Below the pieces are notes generated by a model, which saw only the letters and a list, made by a program, of their open reading frames with translations, searched no databases and was not told the DNA's origin. From Bacteroidia bacterium (GTDB lineage: Bacteria; Bacteroidota; Bacteroidia; Bacteroidales; Paludibacteraceae), in NCBI GenBank assembly GCA_021152555.1, contig JAGKVE010000007.1, forward strand, positions 1 to 56,060: a DNA stretch of 56,060 nucleotides, read 5' to 3'. The position numbers were made by a program, and so were the translations under genes. Of this stretch, positions 40,547 through 48,279 are shown piece after piece; within the stretch, counting starts at the first letter, position 1; every line of letters begins with the position of its first letter.

Positions 40547-42495
40547 TGTGGATCTAATTGCTCGTAAACAGAGTTATTGCTAATAAATTCCGGCACTAAC
40601 TGCTTCATCAGTTTGACGGTTGTAAACGGTTTACCTTGACGGGTGATGTTGATAAGTTCATCCACTTGTTTGCTCACTTCTTCATAATCAAACTCACGCA
40701 CTTTCGCCACCATGATTTTTTCGTTGGTGGTAGGCAGCGTAGTCTCTTTCTGGTTGAGCAGTTCCTCATAGAGTTTTTCTCCCGGACGCAAGCCGGTGAA
40801 CTCAATCTGGATATCCCTCTCCGGAGTATATCCGGCCAAGCGGATCATGTTGCGGGCGAGGTCAAGAATCTTAACCGGTTTGCCCATATCGAAGACGAAA
40901 ATCTCACCTCCTTCGCCAAGCGTGCTGGCTTCCGTAACCAGACAGCAAGCTTCCGGAATAGTCATGAAATAACGGATAATATCGGGGTGAGTGACTGTCA
41001 CAGGACCGCCGGCTGCAATCTGTTTGCGGAAATACGGGATGACCGAGCCGTTGCTGCCGAGCACATTACCGAAACGGGTGGTAATGAACTTGGTGCAATT
41101 AGGGTCTTGGGCATGTAACTGGCGGAAGAGTGATTGTACATAAATCTCCGCAATACGCTTGCTTGCACCCATGATATTGGTCGGGTTGACAGCCTTGTCT
41201 GTGGAAATCATCACAAAACGCTGTACACCGTACTTGACCGCCATGTCCGCCATGTTTTTAGTACCGCATACGTTTGCCATGATGGCTTCATTCGGGAAAC
41301 TCTCCATGAGCGGCACATGTTTGTAGGCCGCGGCATGATAAACAACATCAGGACGCATCTCGTTGAAGATCTGCTCCATACGCGCTCTGTTCCGCACATC
41401 GGCAATCACAGGGATGAAGCGTGATTGAGGGAACTGATTTTGCAATTCAAGTACCAAATCGTGAAGCGGTGACTCTGCCATCTCTAACAGAATAGTCACT
41501 TGCGGATTGTATTTTTGCACCTGACGAACCAGTTCGCTGCCGATACTTCCTGCAGCGCCGCTGACTAATACCACACGTTTCTCTATGATTTGTTTAACAT
41601 TGTCCGTGTTCATTTCTATCTTCGGGCGTTCCAGCAAATCCTCAATGTGAATCGCCTCTACACGTCCGGCACGCTGTATGTCAATGTCGTCCAGATTATC
41701 CCACTGTGTGAAATAAGGCGTTGTTAAGATGCGGATGTTATTGTCAATAAAAATCTGCAAGTCTTTCGCCGGATCAATCTCCTTCATTTTCAATGGAGAG
41801 ACGATGACATGGTTGATACGCCTTGCCCGCATCCACACAAAAAGGTCATGGTTGAGTTTGTGGACGCGCAGACCTGCTAAATTATACCCGAATCTCTGAT
41901 CTTCATCTGCGATGAACCCGACCGGCATATACGGTGAATTGCCGGATGAACGAAGCATTTTTGCAATCGCTATGCCGGCAGCCTGTGTGCCGTAAATCAT
42001 CACGCGCGGTGCTCCCTGACCGCGTTGCAATGCTTCGTACATCGTCTTCACGCCCACGCGCAGGACAAAAAGCATAACGAACGCAATAGGCGTGTAGATA
42101 AGCACTAACGTGTTCAGAATGGGATGCCAACCCAAGGTACAGTCAAAGAGCCAGTTAATAAACAGCATAATCAGCGCGGCTACCAGATTGGATAGCAGCA
42201 CTTTGATGGTGTCAATGAAAGTAGAGTAACGCAAAATGCCTGAATAGGTATGGAAAATCCAGAAGGAAATCAACTGAATTCCCAATACAATTGCGCATTG
42301 CCATCCGAAAGATACGCTTGGCAAATTGTATGCGTTGTAACTAAAGAAATCACTGCCGATCCATACTGCCATTCCAAAAGCGACTGCGCATAGTGTCAAA
42401 TCAAGCAGTAACACCGCCCAGCGTGGCAGGTAATTCATCTGCGGAAGGTGAGAAAACATGTCCGAATGACGGACTTCTTTCATTTTGTTTTTCAT
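40543..42495 (-). CDS. Membrane-bound nucleotide-sugar 4,6-dehydratase (PglF/WbpM/CapD type)
   Basis: 650 residues from the ATG at 42495. Four membrane helices occupy residues ~22-150 (AVLLLDLTLCAVAFGMAVWI). A CoA-like Rossmann region (PRVMIYGTQAAGIAIAKML) and the catalytic SDR domain follow. Key motifs are LVSGAAGSIGSELVRQVQ, AAYKHVPLMESFPNEA, and FVMISTDKAVNPTNIMGASKRIAE, where the SDK triad replaces SYK as in this family. It makes UDP-2-acetamido-4-keto-sugars for glycans or surface polysaccharide. It overlaps uvrA (ATGA) and the WecA-like gene, so it opens the polysaccharide group. Confidence 0.92.
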   Translation of the reverse strand: MKNKMKEVRHSDMFSHLPQMNYLPRWAVLLLDLTLCAVAFGMAVWIGSDFFSYNAYNLPSVSFGWQCAIVLGIQLISFWIFHTYSGILRYSTFIDTIKVLLSNLVAALIMLFINWLFDCTLGWHPILNTLVLIYTPIAFVMLFVLRVGVKTMYEALQRGQGAPRVMIYGTQAAGIAIAKMLRSSGNSPYMPVGFIADEDQRFGYNLAGLRVHKLNHDLFVWMRARRINHVIVSPLKMKEIDPAKDLQIFIDNNIRILTTPYFTQWDNLDDIDIQRAGRVEAIHIEDLLERPKIEMNTDNVKQIIEKRVVLVSGAAGSIGSELVRQVQKYNPQVTILLEMAESPLHDLVLELQNQFPQSRFIPVIADVRNRARMEQIFNEMRPDVVYHAAAYKHVPLMESFPNEAIMANVCGTKNMADMAVKYGVQRFVMISTDKAVNPTNIMGASKRIAEIYVQSLFRQLHAQDPNCTKFITTRFGNVLGSNGSVIPYFRKQIAAGGPVTVTHPDIIRYFMTIPEACCLVTEASTLGEGGEIFVFDMGKPVKILDLARNMIRLAGYTPERDIQIEFTGLRPGEKLYEELLNQKETTLPTTNEKIMVAKVREFDYEEVSKQVDELINITRQGKPFTTVKLMKQLVPEFISNNSVYEQLDPQ

Positions 42496-45239
42496 ATATT
42501 GTATATTATTTTTGCTAAATATTTTCCGGTATAGCTTTCTTTGCATTGTGCGACCTGTTCCGGCGTTCCGGCGCACACAATATTTCCGCCTTCTTTACCG
42601 CCTTCAGGCCCCAGGTCAATCACGTGGTCTGCTGCAACGATGACTGCCGGATTGTGCTCTATGATGATGACGGTGTGCCCTTTGCTGATGAGCCTGTTCA
42701 GCGCAACCAGTAGCACTTCGATATCCCGATGGTGCAGTCCCGTCGTCGGCTCGTCAAAAACAAAAATGGTAGGGTTGTTGTCTTCCTGCGCAAGGAAGGA
42801 GGCCAGTTTTACCCGCTGACTCTCACCGCCGGAAAGTGTACTACTGCTTTGACCTAATTGTACATAGCCGATTCCTACATCTTGCAGCGGCTTGAGCCTG
42901 CGGACGATACGCTCGCATTCCGGGTCTTCGCTGAAGAATTCTACGGCTTGGTTGACGGTCATACATAGTATGTCGTATATGGATTTCCCGCGGTAGTGTA
43001 CGTCTAACACGTCTTGCTTGAAGCGTTTGCCGTGACATTGTTCGCATTCAAGCACAAGGTCCGCCATGAACTGCATTTCGATAGTTGTCGTTCCTTCGCC
43101 CTGACACATCTCGCAGCGGCCGCCAGGCGTGTTGAACGAGAAATGTGCGGGCGTGAAACCTAATTGTTTGGCTAACGGCTGATCGGCATATAAACGGCGG
43201 ATCTCGTCATACGCCTTCAGGTAGGTCACGGGGTTGCTGCGGCTCGAACGGCTCAACGGGTTCTGGTCAACAAACTCAATGTCTTTCATCAGCTGAAGAC
43301 TCCCGCGCAAGTGACCGAAATCGCCTGTATGCTCGGCGAAAACACCGCCGTAATGTTTCTTTAAGGCAGGGTAGAGCACACGGCTTACTAACGAACTCTT
43401 GCCACTTCCGCTGACACCGGTTACTACTGTCATCACGTGAAGCGGAAAACGGACAGTTAGGTTCTTCAGGTTGTTCTCGCAAGCTCCTTCTATCTCGATA
43501 TAGTTGTTCCAGTGCCGCCGTTGCTTGGGAATAGTATAGGTGAATAATTCCGGTCTCGGCTTGCCCTCATAGACTACTTCTCCGCCGTGTACACCGGCAT
43601 TTGGACCAATCTCGATCACGTGGTCGGCTGCGGCGATGATGTCTTCGTCATGTTCTACAACCACAATCGTGTTGCCCAAGTCGCGCAGTTCTTTCAGTAC
43701 ATGAATCAGTCGTTCTGTATCGCGCGGATGGAGTCCTATAGACGGCTCATCCAAAACATATAGAGAGCCTACCAGACTGCTGCCCAATGATTTCGCCAGA
43801 TTGATACGCTGACTCTCGCCGCCGGACAGAGTGTTGCTTTGCCGGTTTAGCGTCAGATAGCTCAACCCCACATCTTTCATAAATTGCAAACGGCTGCGAA
43901 TCTCCGTCAGCAGCATTTCTGCCGTTTGTTGCTCTATTGCAGGCAACTCTAATTGCGCAAACCATTCATCCAGACTCGTCAATGGCATTCCGCATAAGTT
44001 CTGGATTGACTTGCCGTTGATAAGCACGTAGCTCGACTCTTTGCGCAAATGGAATCCTCCGCATACAGGGCAGGTTGTGCGTCCTTTGTAACGCGCTAAC
44101 ATAACTTTGTATTGGATGCGGTTGTACTGCTTGCTCTCTAACTCTTTGAAGAACTCGTGCAATCCGCGGAAATACTCGTTTCCTGCCCAAAGAACTTGTT
44201 TCTGTTCGGGAGTAAGCGCATAAAACGGCGTATGAATGGGGAAATCGAATTTCGCCGCATTGTAAATCAGCGGTTCAAGCCATTCTTTTTGCATCATCGG
44301 ACTTTGCCAGCAGGCAATGGCCTGCTCATATACCGATTTCGATTTGTCAGGAACTACCAGATCCATATCAACGCCTGTTACGGTGCCCAAACCTCTGCAT
44401 TCAGGACAGGCGCCTACGGGGTTGTTGAAATCAAATAGATGTTCGCTCGGCTCGATGAATTGGATACCGTCCGCCTCAAATCGTTCCGAGAATACCTTCG
44501 TACATGGTACATTGTCCCTTTGTACTTGGATCTGGCATTCCCCTTTCCCTTCGAAGAATGCAGTCTGTACGCTGTCAGCAAAGCGGTTACTGGTCGCTTG
44601 CTCATGGTCAACGGCTATACGGTCAACGAGCAGATAAGCCTCATGTCCTTCCGCCTTTTTCCATGCTGTATCATCCAAACGGACGGCATCGCCGTCTATC
44701 ATTACGCGGCTGAAGCCCTGGCTCAACCATAAAGCAAACTGCTCCTGTAATGTACGGCCTTCCGGTAGAATAATCGGGCTCAACAGGTACAGGCGTGTAC
44801 CAATCGGCTGGTCCTCCATGTAACTGACTACATCGCGTATAGTGTTCTTCTTCACTTCGTTCCCGCTCACGGGCGAGTACGTGTGGCCTATGCGCGCGTA
44901 TAGTAGTTTTAGGTAGTCGTATATCTCCGTTACGGTGCCCACGGTCGAACGCGGGTTACGGCTGCTCACTTTCTGCTGGATGGCAATCGCCGGAGGTATT
45001 CCTTCTATTTTCTCTACTTCCGGTTTTTGCATGCGTCCCATGAACTGGCGGGCGTACGCGCTCAGGCTCTCCACGTAACGCCGCTGCCCTTCTGCATACA
45101 GCGTGTCAAACGCCAGCGAACTCTTGCCGCTGCCGCTAACACCCGTTATCACCACTAACTTGTTGCGCGGTATAACCACCGACACGTGTTTCAGGTTATG
45201 GGTGTCCGCTCCTTCTATACGAATAAAATCTTCGTCCAC
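42492..45239 (-). CDS. uvrA: Excinuclease ABC subunit A
   Basis: 915 residues, near the usual ~940. UvrA is the damage-recognition ATPase of nucleotide excision repair. Walker A GVSGSGKSSLAFDTL (~33) and GVSGSGKSSLVSRVL (~620), two ABC signatures (TLSGGESQRINLA, TLSGGESQRVKLA), and zinc-finger Cys pairs (CPECRGLG, CPVCGG, CEMCQGEG, CEQCHG) are complete. The start codon is GTG (45237-45239), 1 bp after the HU-LysM stop. Residues ~240-250 (VQRDNVPCTK) are encoded by the repeat at 44495-44529, shared with rsmH; it seems to replace rather than lengthen that loop. It is coupled to the dehydratase gene. Confidence 0.96.
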   Translation of the reverse strand: MDEDFIRIEGADTHNLKHVSVVIPRNKLVVITGVSGSGKSSLAFDTLYAEGQRRYVESLSAYARQFMGRMQKPEVEKIEGIPPAIAIQQKVSSRNPRSTVGTVTEIYDYLKLLYARIGHTYSPVSGNEVKKNTIRDVVSYMEDQPIGTRLYLLSPIILPEGRTLQEQFALWLSQGFSRVMIDGDAVRLDDTAWKKAEGHEAYLLVDRIAVDHEQATSNRFADSVQTAFFEGKGECQIQVQRDNVPCTKVFSERFEADGIQFIEPSEHLFDFNNPVGACPECRGLGTVTGVDMDLVVPDKSKSVYEQAIACWQSPMMQKEWLEPLIYNAAKFDFPIHTPFYALTPEQKQVLWAGNEYFRGLHEFFKELESKQYNRIQYKVMLARYKGRTTCPVCGGFHLRKESSYVLINGKSIQNLCGMPLTSLDEWFAQLELPAIEQQTAEMLLTEIRSRLQFMKDVGLSYLTLNRQSNTLSGGESQRINLAKSLGSSLVGSLYVLDEPSIGLHPRDTERLIHVLKELRDLGNTIVVVEHDEDIIAAADHVIEIGPNAGVHGGEVVYEGKPRPELFTYTIPKQRRHWNNYIEIEGACENNLKNLTVRFPLHVMTVVTGVSGSGKSSLVSRVLYPALKKHYGGVFAEHTGDFGHLRGSLQLMKDIEFVDQNPLSRSSRSNPVTYLKAYDEIRRLYADQPLAKQLGFTPAHFSFNTPGGRCEMCQGEGTTTIEMQFMADLVLECEQCHGKRFKQDVLDVHYRGKSIYDILCMTVNQAVEFFSEDPECERIVRRLKPLQDVGIGYVQLGQSSSTLSGGESQRVKLASFLAQEDNNPTIFVFDEPTTGLHHRDIEVLLVALNRLISKGHTVIIIEHNPAVIVAADHVIDLGPEGGKEGGNIVCAGTPEQVAQCKESYTGKYLAKIIYNI
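44495..44529 (-). repeat. In-frame interspersed repeat, family A, copy 2 (in uvrA)
   Basis: It differs from 40-73 only at about three positions. Read on the minus strand as VQRDNVPCTK, against VQRDNVRCTK in rsmH. It lies in the insertion loop between the first ATPase half and the conserved GIQFIEPSEHLFDFNNP. Confidence 0.75.
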
Positions 45240-46466
45240 TTAGTTCCGGCTCAGTTCTTCTGCTTCACGGCGCAGGCTCTCCAAACGTTGACGGGTCTGT
45301 GCATTGGTTGTGTCTCGTTGCGCGGCACTTAATTGAGGTACACGAATCGGCGTGCCGACTGTTATGAGGCTCGGATTCGGTAATATATCTCTGTTGGCAT
45401 CGAAGATATACGGCCAATAGGTCTTCGAACCGTAATATCTCTTTGCCATCCATGTCAGACGGCTGCCTTCATGAATAGGCTCGATAGTGATAATACCCGG
45501 ATAATTCTCTTTTAAACCGGTTATCTCTTCTTCCTCGTCTTCCTTGGAGGCCTCTAAGAACTCCGCCAGTATCTGTTCCTGCGAAATAGAGCCTTCCGGA
45601 ATAGAGGCGATGTTCGGATCGGCCTCCTCGATTATTTCCTGCTCCGGTTCGATGACTGCCGCCGTAGTGTCTGCTGCAACGGGAACTACCTCTTCTGTCT
45701 GTTTGGGCCAGAAGGTCAGCAACGACTCTAATTTGGCATTGATTTGAGGACGGAAGAAATAATATAAGATTCCCAGCAGCAACAGCAGTACCAACAGACA
45801 AATCAGCACATCGCGGAAGAAATGACTCTTCTTTTTGGGTTTCTGTGGTGCAGGTTCTTCTACCGTTTCCGGCTCACGAACAAACGAAGGCGTATAGACC
45901 GGTGCAGGCTCAACAACCGGTTCTGCTGGCTTCTCCGGCTCGTTAAATGCCTCTGCCGGGTCTGCCATTGGCACTTCTGGTACTTCCGGTTCTTCAGCCG
46001 CGGATTCTTCTTCCTTTTCAGGGAGGGTTGGGGTAGGCTCCGTTGGCTCTTCCTCTTTAGGACTTTGTCCTAATTCGCCTAATATACCTACTATCTCTTC
46101 GGCTTGTGCTCCGAGTTTCTGGATTGGGTCTGCACCTGCAGAAGGCTGCTCGTTTTGGTCTAATACGATATTCTCGCCGCCTTTCTCTATCAGTTCACGC
46201 ACACCCGCTTCCGGTGCAAAAACGATTTTGTTGTAACCCTCGATGATTATCTCCTCACCGGTGGATACGTTCACACTCTTACGTGGGGCGACGGCTTGCA
46301 AACGGAATGTTCCCAATCCGTTGACTTTCACTTGTTTGTCGTTCTTTAACGCTTCTTTCAACTGTGCCTGAAGGGCGTTAAGGAATGCGTTCGCTTCTTT
46401 TTCACTGACTCCGGCGCGCGCGGCGATGGTGCGGCGCAACTCCGTCCAACTCATCTTATCTGCCAT
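45240..46466 (-). CDS. HU-domain protein with a membrane segment and LysM domain
   Basis: 408 residues. Residues ~5-95 form an HU/IHF-like DNA-binding domain (MSWTELRRTIAARAGVSEK, VNGLGTFRLQAVAPRKSVN). A long acidic, Pro-rich linker (~110-215) follows. A single membrane helix lies at ~222-245 (FFRDVLICLLVLLLLLGILY), with KPKKK just before it (positive-inside). The C-terminal ~90 residues (IEPIHEGSRLTWMAKRYYGS, NPSLITVGTPIRVPQL) are a LysM-like peptidoglycan-binding domain. Predicted topology: DNA-binding end in the cytoplasm, LysM end in the periplasm, so it could tie the nucleoid to the cell wall. It follows the small HU gene by 3 bp and touches uvrA. Confidence 0.85.
   Translation of the reverse strand: MADKMSWTELRRTIAARAGVSEKEANAFLNALQAQLKEALKNDKQVKVNGLGTFRLQAVAPRKSVNVSTGEEIIIEGYNKIVFAPEAGVRELIEKGGENIVLDQNEQPSAGADPIQKLGAQAEEIVGILGELGQSPKEEEPTEPTPTLPEKEEESAAEEPEVPEVPMADPAEAFNEPEKPAEPVVEPAPVYTPSFVREPETVEEPAPQKPKKKSHFFRDVLICLLVLLLLLGILYYFFRPQINAKLESLLTFWPKQTEEVVPVAADTTAAVIEPEQEIIEEADPNIASIPEGSISQEQILAEFLEASKEDEEEEITGLKENYPGIITIEPIHEGSRLTWMAKRYYGSKTYWPYIFDANRDILPNPSLITVGTPIRVPQLSAAQRDTTNAQTRQRLESLRREAEELSRN
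46013..46040 (-). repeat. Degenerate family B repeat in the HU-LysM gene
   Basis: CCTTTTCAGGGAGGGTTGG and the following GGTAGGCTC resemble the right half of the family B element in argS and rimO. It encodes PTPTLPEKEEE in the acidic linker. Its left arm is reduced, so membership is uncertain. Confidence 0.35.
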
Positions 46467-46469
46467 AAC

Positions 46470-46748
46470 TTAGATTTTTTTGAGTTCTTCTTTCATGTTC
46501 TCAACAGGTCTGAATATCAGTTGGTTTTTGCTGGGCACAAGTGTACGTTCGCCAGTCTTCGGATGGACGATGACGCGGGCCTTGCGCTCTTTGATTTCCA
46601 AAACACCCAAACCTTGTAACTGTATGGCTTTGCCGGCCATCAGGTTCTCGCGAACTACGGCATTCAGCGTTGTTAGCAGGTGTTCCACTCCTTTTTTGCT
46701 CAGACCCGACGACTCAGCCGTCAAGCCGATTAGTTCTTTCGTAAGCAT
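46470..46748 (-). CDS. HU-family DNA-binding protein
   Basis: 92 residues, the standard HU length. HU bends DNA and compacts the nucleoid. MLTKELIGLTAESSGLSKKGV, LQGLGVLEIKERKARVIVHP with the DNA-contacting arm (P in VHPKTGE), and LIFRPVENMKEELK fit the family. It has fewer Lys/Arg in the arm than E. coli HU. It is placed between rimO and the HU-LysM protein. Start codon ATG at 46748, with the heptamer repeat just upstream. Confidence 0.92.
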   Translation of the reverse strand: MLTKELIGLTAESSGLSKKGVEHLLTTLNAVVRENLMAGKAIQLQGLGVLEIKERKARVIVHPKTGERTLVPSKNQLIFRPVENMKEELKKI

Positions 46749-46761
46749 ACTATATCGTTTT

Positions 46762-46814
46762 AATTCTCAATTCTCAATTCTCAATTCTCAATTCTCAATT
46801 CTCAATTCTCAATT
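46762..46814 (-). repeat. Heptamer tandem repeat (GAGAATT) at the rimO-HU junction
   Basis: Seven perfect AATTCTC units and a partial one. The repeat contains the rimO stop codon (46795-46797) and encodes its last residues (LRIEN). It ends 13 bp before the HU ATG. A change in copy number would alter the rimO C-terminus. Confidence 0.9.
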
Positions 46815-48240
46815 CCCCATACAGGTCGAACTCCTCTGCCTTCGTGATAAGCACATCGTAAAACTCCCCTGTTTTGAACTTTGTGCTTGGTCCTTTGACG
46901 CTTATCAGCACTTCGCAATCCACTTCCGGACTGTCGTATTGTGTCCTTCCTACCCAGTATTCGCCGTCCTGGCGGTCTATGATGACGCGTTCGGTCTTGC
47001 CCACAAATCTGCTCATCAGTTCCGCGCTTATCTCTTGTTGGATGGACATCAGTTCCGACGCGCGGGATTCTTTTACCTCTTGGGAGATGTCATCTTTGTA
47101 GTGCTTGTGGGCGTAGGTTCCTTCTTCGTCCGAATAGGCGAAACAACCCATCCGTTCAAAACGCATTTCTTTCACCCATTCTTTCAGTTCCTCAAAGTCT
47201 TCTTCACTCTCGCCCGGATGGCCTACCAATAATGTCGTTCGGATACATATTCCCGGTACGCGTTCACGTATCTTCCGAATCAGTGCGTCTTGTTCGGCGC
47301 GTGTTATATGGCGGCGCATCAAACCTAACATATGGTCCGTGCAGTGTTGCAAAGCGATGTCAAGGTATTTGCATACATTCTTGTGCTTGGCCATCACGTC
47401 TAACAGCTCTTCCGGAAAATCTGTCGGATAAGCATAGTGCAGCCGTATCCATTCAACGCCCGGCACTTCCGCTATCTCGTCTATCAGTTCCGGCAACAAA
47501 TGCTTAGGCTTGCGGTCAATTTCCGCGCCGGGGGATTCGGTCTGTATTCTGTCAGCGGAGCGGTCTGTATTCTGTGTTCTTCCAAGGTCCAGTCCGTAAC
47601 TGCTCAAGTCTTGCGCAATGACGTTCAGTTCTTTTACTCCCTGGCTCACTAACCAGCGCACTTCTGCTAATATCTCCTCTTTCGGGCGGCTTGTGTGACG
47701 GCCGGTTATCAATGGGATTGCGCAGTATGAACACATCCGGTTGCACCCTTCGCTGATCTTCAGATACGCATAGTGTTTCGGTGTCGTCAGTTTCCGTTCA
47801 TAGTTCGCGCAGCGATAAGCCGCTTTCTTTTGTTGTGCCGGAGTAGAGCCGGCTGTTGGCTCCCTTTCCTCGGAGAGGGAGAGGGTGAGGTTCTCAAAGT
47901 CAAATTTGCCGTAATACTCGTCCACTTCCGGCAACTCGGACTCCAGTTCTGCCCGGTAGCGTTCGCTCAGACAGCCCATCACAATCAGTTTCTTCAGTTG
48001 CCCTTTTTTCTTACGTTCGGCCATCTGGAGAATCATGTTGATGCTTTCTTCTTTAGCGTCGCCGATGAAACCGCAGGTGTTGATCACGCATATCTCCCCT
48101 TTCGGATGTTCTGCGTCATGCACACATCTCCAGCCTGCCGCCTCTAACTGCCGCATCACGCGCTCGGCATCCACTAAGTTCTTCGAGCATCCAAGCGTTA
48201 TAAAATCTATCTCTCCTTCGCGATACTTCAATGCCTTCAA
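46795..48240 (-). CDS. rimO: Ribosomal protein S12 methylthiotransferase RimO
   Basis: 481 residues; most RimO proteins have ~430. It methylthiolates Asp88 of S12 as a radical SAM enzyme. The UPF0004 domain (ITLGCSKNLVDAE, CVINTCGFIGDAKEESI) and radical SAM CxxxCxxC (GCNRMCSYCAIPL) are complete, with a TRAM domain at the end. The extra length is two insertions: ~residues 119-132 (LSLSEEREPTAGS, a family B palindrome at 47858-47895) and ~222-236 (RTQNTDRSADRIQTES, a 15-bp direct repeat). The start codon seems to be TTG (48240), since an in-frame stop lies just upstream. Confidence 0.93.
   Translation of the reverse strand: MKALKYREGEIDFITLGCSKNLVDAERVMRQLEAAGWRCVHDAEHPKGEICVINTCGFIGDAKEESINMILQMAERKKKGQLKKLIVMGCLSERYRAELESELPEVDEYYGKFDFENLTLSLSEEREPTAGSTPAQQKKAAYRCANYERKLTTPKHYAYLKISEGCNRMCSYCAIPLITGRHTSRPKEEILAEVRWLVSQGVKELNVIAQDLSSYGLDLGRTQNTDRSADRIQTESPGAEIDRKPKHLLPELIDEIAEVPGVEWIRLHYAYPTDFPEELLDVMAKHKNVCKYLDIALQHCTDHMLGLMRRHITRAEQDALIRKIRERVPGICIRTTLLVGHPGESEEDFEELKEWVKEMRFERMGCFAYSDEEGTYAHKHYKDDISQEVKESRASELMSIQQEISAELMSRFVGKTERVIIDRQDGEYWVGRTQYDSPEVDCEVLISVKGPSTKFKTGEFYDVLITKAEEFDLYGELRIEN
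47538..47575 (-). repeat. 15-bp direct repeat inserted in rimO
   Basis: CGGTCTGTATTCTGT occurs at 47538-47552 and 47561-47575, 23 bp apart. It encodes TQNTDRSADRIQTE, a stretch absent from the RimO homologues I recall. Confidence 0.75.
47858..47895 (-). repeat. In-frame palindromic repeat, family B, copy in rimO
   Basis: CCCTTTCC-TC-GGAGAGGG forms an 8-bp-arm palindrome with one mismatch, followed by AGAGGGTGAGGTT, like the argS copy. Read as ENLTLSLSEEREPT on the minus strand. Confidence 0.7.
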
Positions 48241-48279
48241 TGATTATATGCTCCAATAAATGACCAAATGGTAAATGTC

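Noticed and set aside
44495..44529. uvrA as a broken gene because of the inserted repeat
   Set aside because: The frame stays open and both ATPase halves and all zinc Cys are intact, so the gene is taken as functional.
46762..46814. Possible CRISPR array
   Set aside because: Units are 7 bp with no spacers. The same applies to the ATAC and 11-bp repeats; none has unique spacers and there are no cas genes.
46480..47232. 250-codon plus-strand ORF opposite HU and rimO
   Set aside because: It is antisense to two well-supported genes and crosses the heptamer repeat, with no family features of its own.
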